Part shown: in pieces, positions 52,660 to 62,059 of the stretch
How positions within the stretch are numbered: position 1 is the stretch's first letter
How the letters are laid out: every line of letters begins with the position of its first letter
Assembly (NCBI GenBank): GCA_947034895.1
Contig: OX344763.1
Location: forward strand, 45,817,025 to 45,881,024
Length of the DNA: 64,000 bases
Source: Rhytidiadelphus loreus
Lineage: Eukaryota; Streptophyta; Bryopsida; Hypnales; Hylocomiaceae
Direction: 5' to 3'
Translations under genes and position numbers: made by a program
The notes under the pieces: model-generated
Databases searched by the model: none
Seen by the model: the letters and a program-made list of their open reading frames with translations, nothing else
What the model was told of the DNA's origin: nothing

Positions 52660-53663
52660 ATGTCTCGCCCTAAACCATCGAGTAAGAGTAAGAAAGGGAA
52701 ATCTCAAGATATGAATTGGGCTGACTGGGAAAATACTAATTGCGTAGCTGAAGAGGATGGGAAGAAGAACCAAAGAAAGTTTGGGACTGCACCACATGCA
52801 AGAAGTATGTAAAGATGACTCACCTCTCCAAAATGTGGTCACGAGAACGCGCTGAAGGCCAAGTTCGTCGATGGGAAGGACAAATGTCCACATGTACGAG
52901 CCAACACTTTCTTCACCGTTACGAAGAAGTAACACGTTCAGCGAGTTTACGTGACTCCAAACCTAATATAATGAACTATTCTAACATGGCTATGGTTTAG
53001 GCAGAGATTGTACTCCACAAAGATGTGGATTGGCATACCATTTATGGGAAACATGTGGATAGTCTGAATCGGAATGATGCAATGATTTATACTAGCTGGA
53101 CTATTGTAAGTGATTGCCAGCCAGAATGGTCCAATCAAGGGCAGTTTGGATTTCCTGCAGTTGTGGTGCCACATGGAGAAGATGAATGGTCGAGTGATGG
53201 TGATGAGGGTGGAGCTCCAGCACCTGTGACATTGGGAGAGGAGCACGAGTGTAAAAAAGATCGAGAAGACATTGAATACAAACAACAAATGCAAGAAGCA
53301 ATGCGTAGAAGCGTAGAGGACCGTGGTCGACAAGATGGGTATGATGGATTCTACCAACGTGACCGTGGTGCATATGACCCACCACATGGGCCCTATGGAT
53401 CACACTATGGCCATGACCCCCAACATGGCTCTCAAAACGTTGGAGGCTCTTATTATGGCGGTTCAACTCAAAGAGGATCGCTCCATGGTGATTCAATTCC
53501 TCCTCCAACTTTTGGAGGTCCTTCCTCCGCAAATTATGGACAAGGAGGTGGGCAAAGCGGATATGTTCCTGACTACTATGGCGAAAGACCATATCTCGAT
53601 GTTTATGGTGGTGGTCCTACAGGCCCAAGCCAGAGAGATGACACGGATTCAGATTCCGAATGA
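52660..53663 (+). pseudogene. CxxC zinc-finger-like, Gly/Tyr-rich protein gene
   Basis: ATG at 52660 (MSRPKPSSKSKKGK), a basic start. A one-base shift near 52,775 leads into the frame with WDCTTCKKYVKMTHLSKMW, which looks like a BED or related CxxC finger. A TAG at 52998 separates this from a downstream frame (53001-53663) with HKDVDWHTIYGKH, an acidic patch and a low-complexity tail rich in Gly, Tyr, His, Pro and Gln ending in DDTDSDSE. The function is unknown; DNA or RNA binding is inferred from the finger and tail. It lies downstream of cluster C, and its MxRPK start resembles that of the kinase-like gene. Confidence 0.6.
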
Positions 53664-55170
53664 AGCCGAATCAAACACTATTGTAGTGTTTGTCTTACAA
53701 TATGGGCTCTAAATTGCAATTTAGTTGTTTTCCATACAATGATGCAATATAGAATGTAGTAAGCATAGTGTAATGGTATCAATGAGTGGTCGTCAATCGT
53801 CACGTACAATGCAAAACCGCTACAATTGCGATGTATTGAAATATATTATTAGAATGATAGATTTCTCATGTTCATGGTATTATTGAATGCCATTGCTATG
53901 CAATGGATCAAGCCATGGTGTTTTGGAAGCTAAGTATAGCAATGGCCCAGCTTTTATCATTTTGTCATTTGAATGTGAAAATGTGAATGCACCACCGTAG
54001 ATGGCATGTTTATCCCAGATGTTCATGGAAAATATTGAAGTGCTTTGAACTTGTTGTTACCTCATTTTTATTTTTTAAAAAGCATAAGGTAGCATGTTAT
54101 ATTCTGTAGACCCTCCTACATAAAGTAAATTGTCACTTATTAGTACACCTATGTCCAACACACACCTTGAGCTTTGTGAATTGTGATAGACAAAAATGTT
54201 TGGAGTCACGGTTTCAATATTTGGTAATCTTCCTATTCTTCCTATGAAAAACATAAAGAAAGAGTGCTTAAATTTAACTAATGTAAATGCATTCCTATTT
54301 TTTCTATTTCCAAAATTGCATTTAAAATTTCATAACTAATTCCATGAAGCTTCATTTATATAATAGGAAAGGACTTGATTTACAAGTCAATTTTCTTAGT
54401 CTATCAATGAAATTTCATTGAAAAATACTTCAAGTTGTTTCAATTCTTTGAAATTTAGTTGCGTCCCTTACATGGTCTAATTTTGTTTTGTGGACCTCCT
54501 ACTTTAACGAATTTCGTGATTTTGTCAAGTAAAGGGGGACAAAATGAATTTCGGGTGGTCTCATTTTTTATTGAAATTTTCAGGAATTTTTTCATAAGAT
54601 AGATAAATTGATGAGTTTTTAGGGAATATAATTTATGTTTTTGTTGGTGTCCGTGCGCAAAAGTTTTTGCACCATAACCTATTAACTTCAAAATGGGTGA
54701 GACCGAGCAACCCAAAAAATCCACTAGAAATTTGAATCAAAATTGAAATTTTTTTTTCTTGTATATTATATTTTCCTCTAAATGGGAAGCTTTGATTCAT
54801 TCCAATTGGATTCATGATGCGAAAGTTATGGATTTTCTTGTTTTGTGGGCAATCATAGGATTATCTTGAAAGAAATTCTTTTCTTACACTTGGAATGCTA
54901 ATTCATGATTTTAAGTTACAAACTTTGATTGTTCGTATCGTGGAAAGTATAATCTAAATGGAAAATTTCATTATATCATTAGCTTGAGTGAAGAATATTG
55001 CATGCAAATTGTCCATTTGTTTCAAGAAAAAAATAAAAGAATATTGGATGCATTGGTTTAAAAGAAATATTTATTAAAATAAATAAAAATCTCCATATAA
55101 ACTCTTCGAAATTGTTGCAAAAATGTGAGGCTGAAAATGGGCTTCTTAGGAAGTAAAGGATTAAAGGGTG
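53664..55170. other. spacer between the two plus-strand hAT genes
   Basis: AT-rich and non-coding. Around 54,470-54,840 it resembles, at a diverged level, the sequence after the kinase-like gene (58,330-58,620), including the block AAAAGTT-TGC...GGGTGAGACCG. The shared 3' flanks suggest that the two gene units arose by duplication or use a common 3' module. Confidence 0.5.
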
Positions 55171-55179
55171 AAAATTGAA

Positions 55180-55390
55180 TTTATCGGAGCCGTCCGTTCT
55201 CTAAAGTCTGCCGCGCCGTCCGATCTGTCGCACGGCAGCCCATCCGCCTCACGGGGGCCGTCGAATCGATCAGCCTTCCGATCTGTCGGCCGCGTCGTGG
55301 GCGTCGGATTTCCGACGCAGACCGTGCGTCGGAAAAAGGGCGTCGGAAAGGTATAAGAGAGTCGGATGGGCCCGTCCAATCCTCACTTTT
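55180..55390 (+). promoter_or_regulatory. GTCGGA/GTCCGA cluster D with TATA box
   Basis: GCCGTCCG, GCGTCGGA and CTGTCGG motifs run up to GGTATAAGAGAG (TATA 55352-55358). The kinase-like ORF starts 240 bp further on. Confidence 0.78.
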
Positions 55391-55590
55391 GTTTTCCCCC
55401 TTGCATATTGCAAGAGTGAAGCGGAGAGCTTGGTGGTTCATGCCCCCATTGGTTCCTCTTCTTGGGAAAGCAAAAGTGCGATTTTGGGGCCCCTTATTGC
55501 CATTTTTTTCAGTTTTGGTTCGAGTTTCACTTGAACTTGAAATTATCATTTCATTTTGCGAATATTCATTTGTACAAGAAGTTCATCACG

Positions 55591-57095
55591 ATGCCCCGAC
55601 CAAAGAAGGCTGCAGAGAGGAAACAAATGGAGTACGAAGGAGGTTCACACAATGAGGCAAGTAGGGACATTCCCTCTGATGCATGCAAGAGATTTTTTAT
55701 CAAGTTGATCGTCAATTTCTATGAGTCGAAAACCACGATGTCACTACACAACAAATACGTTAGGTACAACGAGGAGTGCTCACAGAAATTCAAGGCGGAC
55801 ATGTGACAACTGATGATGAATGCGCTTAGTGTTCCGGAATGGCACCACGAGACGGAGAAGAAAGGCTTTCCAAAATTCTTGGAGAATAGGGTCCACGATG
55901 CATTGTAGAATGCATCAATGGTGCTCGCAAGGTATGGCTCTCAATATCGAGAAAATGATGAGGATTTTCATGAAGTCATTCTGAAAGCTGACTTGTTTGT
56001 TGCACGATGCAAGCCGTTTGCAAAGAGCCGTAACAGACGAGGATCTTTGGGTTGGTGGAATAGTACTGATGGAGTGGCTGAACTGGATTGGGGCAGACAA
56101 CACCTCATAGCGCTTCCCAACATGGCACGAGTGATCGCTCAAGACCAAAAAACCATGAAGGGTGGATATGCAACAATTCGTAGGGTTCGAATTGAAGGGT
56201 GTCTAGGGATAGCTACATTTTGGAAATTCGCAGCAAAGCTATCCAATCAACACCGTACACATCCTCATCTTGCGAGATTGGAACACCAAAACGAGTCAAT
56301 GGCAGTGCGGATTCCACATCCTGGAGTTATACGGTTTGCTACAATTCATGGAACAACAAATGAAGGGTATTCGTATTAGTGGAATGGCCGAACACTACGG
56401 CACATGATGCACTTGGATAATGATTATCCAGACAACATTGCCATTCGGTTGCACTATTCGAGGCCAACAGAGGTAGAGTTGATTGAAGCTTACCGTCTCG
56501 GACGATTTAAGAAGAAGCGCACGCAACTCGCATGGGTATTATTGCACATCATGAATGCGGTGCACATTTCTGGACATCTTCACAATGACATCTCTCCAGA
56601 CAACGTAATGTTTCACTTTCCCGAAGACGAGTCACGCGTGTACATTGGAGTCTGCGATTGGAGCATGACTACCGTAGCTTTTGAACCAATGAAGTCTTTA
56701 TACACGTTTACATGTGCAAGTGACATGGAGGAGACTTCAAGAAAGAGGTGGTGGGTGGATCCGAAGATTGCGTATGTGCACAAAAGAGATGCAGATGGGT
56801 CAATCATTCCAAATCTATCATGTGCATCAGAAGAATATGCGGTTTGTAAACTCGTTCAACGCATCAACAAGGAATCAAGGATTGCATGTCCGAAGAATAC
56901 TACAAGTTGCATCGGGAATCAACTGAACTGACAAAGTTGAGTCACCACGTTTTGGCCCTTATGTTTCACTCATACATGGAGCGGCCTTGCAGTGAAGGTT
57001 CGAATTACCGTGGCGGTTTGTCTCACATCATCAATTTCTTTTCCAGTCGGTGCAATTGGCCTGTGCCGGATGAGCACTTCCGCCATTCATATTAG
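55591..57095 (+). pseudogene. protein-kinase-like gene in the hAT
   Basis: ATG at 55591 (MPRPKKAAERK), a basic start, then a helical region of about 150 residues and a diverged kinase fold. GGYATIRRVRIEG stands for the Gly-rich loop and FAAKL for the ATP-binding Lys. HNDISPDNVMF is the catalytic loop (HND in place of HRD), and VCDWSM is in place of DFG. A late EEYAVCKLVQRI helix follows. The missing DFG Gly and altered HRD suggest weak or no activity, though the catalytic Asp and Asn remain. In-frame stops: TGA 55804, TAG 55906, TAG 56377. A frameshift near 56,880 leads to the last 70 codons. Its presence in a hAT is unusual; it may be a captured host gene. Confidence 0.72.
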
Positions 57096-58650
57096 TAGTT
57101 CAACGTACTTTATAGTAGCATAGAACTATAGAGGTATGTAGTAAATATAGAATGAGGATGTACGCGTGCACACTATATAGTGCCTAATTATGCAATGTGG
57201 ATGTTTGACCATATATGTGGAATATGATAATTATACATTTTGAAAGTTCGGTGTATTTGAGTAAGTACTGCTTATGATTTTTTGTCACATGAAACTATGA
57301 AAGATACATATGACTTGAATGAAAAGGGAACTACTTGTTGTTATTGAATGCTAAGGTGGCAATTAGCAAGGGTGTGTGGAGATTGTTTTCATTTTAAGCT
57401 TTATAAACCCCATCGTCCAAGCAGCTTCAAACTTTAGAAGGTCATAGGAATCTCAGATTTTGAAATTTTCCCAAACAAAAATTTCTTACTTGTCAAATAT
57501 AAGTATGTCTTTGTATCCACCGTTCGGATTTTCAAAATCTCAAAGTATGTGGTGGGAAAATGATTCAAAGATGACTTAGTGCATTGTCAATATCTAGGAC
57601 ATTGTGGCATTGCAAATTTTTTTTGGAGGTGTTAGGTGTGTTGGATTGCTTTGAAAATTGGTATGCATATGCCCAACTTCAATACCTATAGGAATTTTTT
57701 TTAATTTTATGGTGTGTAGTGCAAAAAAATTGAGCATGAGGCGGTCAAAGGCATCTGAAATTTTGGGGCATAGTGAAAAAAAAAAAAAAAAAAGACTTTG
57801 AATGCAAATATCTCTTTATCCGTACGGTGAAAACTCACAAAAAGTTTACCACACCCTCTCATACAAGTTCACTTCAAGATCTTATGGTTACATTTTCAAA
57901 GAAAACATTTTCACAACATCGTGAATGATCGCAGTAGAAATGGCAATTTTCAGTGATTTTGGACCCAGAAAATGGCTCGGTCCTTTAGGGCTTAAGAAAG
58001 AAATGGTTAGAATAAAAATGTGTTGAATTCTACAGTTGGGAACGATACAGAATTTTTAAGAATTTTAATTTTTTTCGAAGTCAAATTACTTTCATGAGTT
58101 CGAATGGGGATTCTTTCAGTACTCCCTAAAGTACAAGAATGGGTTAATTTTTGGGCCTAAATCTTTGTTAATTAAAAAAATGGCATGTCTATAAAAACAT
58201 AAAAAATAGTACCATTGTGCATTTCGACGCTATTTAGTATTTAGACCTTGTACCTTTTTCTTTTTCTTTTTGTTAGAATAATTTTCATGACCGTCAATAG
58301 GGACCCTAAACAAAACTTATTGTATACCGAAGTTCAACAATGGGTTCAATTTCTTTTCATAGCTCATTTGAACCCCTAAAGGACAAAGCGTCCCTTCCGT
58401 TGACAAATGGATTTCCGGTTGGTACCTATGGGTGAATTTGTCTCCTGATTTTCTTAAATTTTTTTGGAAGATAGAAAAATGGATTACCTTTGTGGAAATA
58501 TAATTTTTTTCTCAATCGGTACCCCTCTACAAAAGTTATGCCCATGTAACTCAAAACTTGGGAGACCGGGCAACACAAAGATTTTTCAGAATTTAAATTT
58601 TTTATTTCTAAATTTTTTTCACTCATACATTATACTTTTGTCAGGAAAAG
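57096..58650. other. AT-rich 3' spacer of the hAT
   Basis: No gene seen. It includes a poly(A) run near 57,778-57,794 and the repeat shared with 54,470-54,840. Confidence 0.5.
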
Positions 58651-58665
58651 AGCTTGGTTAAACTA

Positions 58666-58885
58666 GGCCGTCGGATCGGATGTGGCCATCCGATCAGACC
58701 GTCGGAAGAGAATATCCGATCAGACCGTCCATCGGATCAGGCCGTCGGATTGGATGTGGCCATCCAATCAGACTGTCGGAAGAGCATACCCGATCAGACC
58801 GTCTGATTAGGCCGTCGGATCGAACCTAGCCGTCCGATCGGCCAGGTCGTCGGAAGCCTCGGACAAACCGTCCGACGTCGGGCAA
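58666..58885 (+). repeat. ~74-bp tandem repeat, cluster E, in the right subterminal region
   Basis: Units start GGCCGTCGGAT at 58666, 58740 and 58810. The first two are near-identical over about 70 bp (GGATGTGGCCATCC, CAGAC-GTCGGAAGAG). Eight GTCGGA/GTCCGA motifs are present. This forms the inner part of the right end, opposite the motif group at 41,945-41,975. Confidence 0.85.
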
Positions 58886-59003
58886 GGTAACTTTTAATTT
58901 ACCCTAGGTAAAAAATGAAAAATCCGGACGTCCAGGGGGTTCCGGACGCGGACGCTGGACGTCCAGACGGGCGTCTGGATGTCTCGGCGTCCTGGCAACC
59001 CTG
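58886..59003. promoter_or_regulatory. right terminal region of the hAT
   Basis: Reading inward from 59003: CAGGGTTGCCA, a run of GGACGTCC/CGTCTGGACG motifs (58,920-58,990), then the near-palindrome TTTACCCTAGGTAAA (58,899-58,913). It mirrors the left end. Confidence 0.75.
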
Positions 59004-59901
59004 TTTTCCGTATATTCACACCCGGAATTTTGAGAAACCTACGAGCAAGATCCTTTAGGAACGATACACAAGTCACTTAAGGTGTTTTATGTCAATTTAA
59101 CGCCTAAAAGTGGAATTTGTGCTTTCCTGTTCTATAACACCAACCAATAAATAAAAAATGAAAGTCTAACTAAAAGATGATTTCTAGATGATAATAGAAA
59201 TAAAAAAATAAAAAAAATCCTATTCTAATTTCTAAAGAACTAAAAAAAACCTAATCTAATTTTTTTGGAATTTTGGGGAATAAATTCCCACTAAGCAAAA
59301 CAAAACAAAACAAAAACATCATCAAAGGTTTTAAGCAAATTTCTCAAGCTCTCAAACTACTGTCCCATGCAATGACAATTGTCAAACACAAAATGAAGTG
59401 ATTTTTTCCAAATAGACTCAAGTACATAAATACTTGAGATTCCTTGGGAAAGTATCAAACTTCAAATATTTCAAAGTCAAAGCTCCGTTGTGCGAGAGCA
59501 ACCCTAGGAGAAAATCAAACAACTTAAAGTTTCCAAGTACTTGTTTTTAGATTTCAAAGTCAAAGCTCCACTGTGCAGGAGCAATTCCAGCAACAAACGG
59601 TATCCACGGACCCAAACTAGTATTTTGAAAGCCTAATTTTTAAAGGAGGTACACATGACAATATTTAACCAAACATTAAAAACTAACTTCCAAAATTTCA
59701 ATCAAAGTTCTAAGTTTAATCACTAAAGGAGTTATACATGACAGTGTTTAACCAAACATTAGCAATTAATCCAACCAAACATCCATTATACAATGAATTT
59801 TCGCACGTGGTAATACACAAAATCTTTTGGCAAAGTTTAGCCTTGCCACTTTAAAGTTTTGAGATCACAATCTGTTATCAATTCACACAAATCGTCTGTT
59901 A

Positions 59902-60051
59902 CACTAGTAGGAAATCTGAAATTTCTGTCATTTTCGACGCGTTGTTTTGGACAAAATCTAACAGAAATCTGTTGTTTTGAACAGATTTCTGTTAGATTTT
60001 GTCCAAAACAACGTGTCCAAAATGACAGAAATTTCAGATTTCCTACTAGTG
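59902..60051. mobile_element. 150-bp CACTA-like fold-back MITE (TSD TTA)
   Basis: An almost perfect palindrome from CACTAGTAGG to CCTACTAGTG, with arms of about 70 bp around a short centre. TTA is duplicated on each side. Copy 2 gives the empty site: GGTTAGTATCT near 36,190 (inverted) matches the sequence with the MITE and one TTA removed. The CACTA start and 3-bp duplication fit the CACTA superfamily, although PIF/Harbinger also makes TTA duplications. Confidence 0.93.
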
Positions 60052-60425
60052 TTAGTACTTTAAAAAATCAGAAAATCAATTAGAACTTGCGGAACTATCC
60101 CTACAACACTCTTAATATCAAAGTTTTGGGGCTTGAAGCCTCCAAATTCAAGAAAGAAATTAAGTAACTCAAACAATAATAGAGTTAGGGGATTTCCTCC
60201 TCCTAAAATCTTAAAAAACAAAGTTTTGAGGCTTGAAGCCTCCAAATTTAAACAAGAAAAAAAAAATCTTTGAAGGGGCCCTCTGGACCTTCAAAGTGAT
60301 AGAGAAACAAAATGAAATAGCCAAAATTTGGCTTAAAAAGTGCTCCAACAAGTGTCGGTAGCACAACAAGAACAACAAGAATGAAATAAGAGAATGAGGG
60401 CCACGAACAACCTCGAGGAAGGGTC

Positions 60426-60432
60426 TTATATA
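60426..60432 (-). promoter_or_regulatory. TATA box of LTR copy 3
   Basis: TATATAA on the minus strand in the context GAGCGAGTATATAAGACCC, conserved with copy 2. Confidence 0.75.
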
Positions 60433-62059
60433 CTCGCTCCCGGCCCCTCCCCGGTAAGTTGTTCGTAAATATTTTCTTACTTTTTATCTAGATATTTTGC
60501 TAAACTAACCTAAAGTATTTTCTAAATAATCTTTGTTTAATGGGAAGGAAGGTACTCAAACAAGTTCTTTATAGGCCCTAAATGACCTTGGAATCTTCCC
60601 TAAATCAAATATTAGATCTTTCCTAAAGATATTTTGAAAATGAACCTAATTCACCTAGATATTTTGCAAATTAATCTAAGGTTAGTTCCAAATTGTCTTT
60701 CTTTAGTTCAAAATATGGCTTGTTACGCAAGAAAAGTATCTTGAGCAAATCCAGTCTTTGATTTTCCAAAAGATATTTGTAAAATCACCATAGATTAATC
60801 TGAAATTACTATAAAAAAAAATCAAACTAAGGGCTGACCCTATCTATCTTTTCATGGACAACTTAAAATCAAAAACTAATTTTGTCATTGTGTTTAGAAG
60901 ACCCCAATTAGACTAAGGGACCCCTTACCCCTGCCTCCTCGACCATTTTTAAGTGCAAATTTGAGTCATAATAACTTTGGACAAAAGTCAAAACTCTAAC
61001 TTTTCGAATTTGCGCTTTTTGATGAAATTGTCTGGACAAAGTAGTTTAGAATGTTTATAGGAGTAAGAATTGACCCTTGATTTGTTCCATTCAGACTCCA
61101 TTAGCTCCTAGTACATTGGTCAATCTACCGCCAAGTTATAAATTCTTGTACAATTTGATGTCGGTCCTAATTCTGGTACTTGGGAATGTCGGAATGTCTT
61201 CAAACTTAACAAGACTCTTTATTATCACACAAAATACTATCCTAGTTTTTAGTGAGATTTTACCGCAATATTTGTAATTTTTAGGAATTTACAAATGTAT
61301 TTTTAAGCGGTTGACTTCCCATGGAGTCATCGTGGAGTTTTGTAAAATCTCAAAACTTTTAAAAATTCTTTTACAAGGTGTCCATCAGCTAAGGGAAAAA
61401 TCAAATCTTCAATAAGGATTCTATTTTTAGCAATTCCTTAATTATTTCCACCAAAGGAAAAAATTATTCTTAATACCGGAGGAATCTTGAATGGTTGGAT
61501 CTCAGTTTGACCTCCTAGCATGCTTTGACCTAGAAAAGCACCTCTCTGTATGCTTCAATCACCTTCTCCTCCATCTTGGTCTATAAATGACTTGTATTCT
61601 CAAAATTACCTGCAAACAACAAACCCAACTCTTTCGAGTTGAATTTTGACTGACTATGATCAAACTCTATTATTTAACTAGTTTGTTATGTGCGTACTTA
61701 TAGATGCTGTATCATATGAACAAGACACTAGAACTGGTTAACTCTCATATCCTTTCTTCTCTCAGAATTACTAACTACCTAAACTTACTAATAAGACCTA
61801 GAATTAATGAAAATATAAAAGTTTTATATATTTCATGCATCTAAGGCCATTCTTCACTACTTTGGTAGGAACTTCTACCAAAACTCTCAATAACTTTGTT
61901 TTTATATGTTTTTTCATAAAACTAACCTAAAAACTAATTAAAAATCACAAAAAAGAAATTCAGAGTTCCAAGTGCCAATTTGAAGGCTCACAAGTCTTTG
62001 TGTCATTCACATGTCTAGACTACCACGTGGCAAGTCATTATATAGTCATTTTGAACTAA

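Larger units (their letters stand above)
41810..59003 (-). mobile_element. 17.2-kb hAT transposon with four genes (TSD TTTTCCGT)
   Basis: The terminal inverted repeats are CAGGGTTGACA (left) and CAGGGTTGCCA (right, inverted), the CAGGG type usual for hAT. An exact 8-bp duplication, TTTTCCGT, lies at 41802-41809 and 59004-59011. Both ends share an ordered layout: the terminal repeat, about 90 bp rich in GGACGTCC-like motifs, a near-palindrome TTTACC-NN-GGTAAA, then GTCGGA/GTCCGA motifs. Inside are a hAT transposase and a coiled-coil/RING-H2 gene (minus strand), and a zinc-finger/Gly-rich gene and a kinase-like gene (plus strand). Without the MITE it is 16.6 kb, against 2-5 kb for ordinary plant hATs. 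All genes are degraded. It lies in element X. Confidence 0.92.
33097..59139 (+). mobile_element. LTR-type element X carrying ORFs (TSD CCAAC)
   Basis: The element starts TGTTGTGTACC and ends CTATAACA. The 5-bp duplication CCAAC lies at 33092-33096 and 59140-59144. Removing copy 2 and the hAT with one TSD each leaves 3.85 kb. It carries a protein of about 510 codons, now broken, and a second Lys/Ser/Glu-rich ORF. No duplicated LTR, reverse transcriptase, protease or integrase is visible. It may be a solo LTR that contains ORFs or a terminal-repeat element that keeps only a gag-like gene. TG...CA ends and a 5-bp TSD fit integrase-type insertion. Confidence 0.82.
31225..61992 (-). mobile_element. 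LTR-family element copy 3, split by nested insertions (TSD AGTCT)
   Basis: In minus orientation the element starts TGTGAGCCTTCAA (end at 61992) and ends with ACACTCACA (31225). The flanks are the 5-bp duplication AGTCT at 31220-31224 and 61993-61997. The two halves are 31225-33096 and 59140-61992, and both align in inverted orientation with copy 2. Without element X the length is 4.7 kb, and about 4.57 kb without the MITE at 59902. It has no coding sequence. A TATA box lies at 60426-60432 on the minus strand. I interpret it as a solo LTR. It is the oldest resolvable layer of the nest. Confidence 0.88.

Noticed and set aside
42351..57095. Reassigned stop codons as the reason for many in-frame stops
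   Set aside because: All three stop types occur inside frames, the same genes also have frameshifts, and the host protease uses a normal TGA stop without internal stops.
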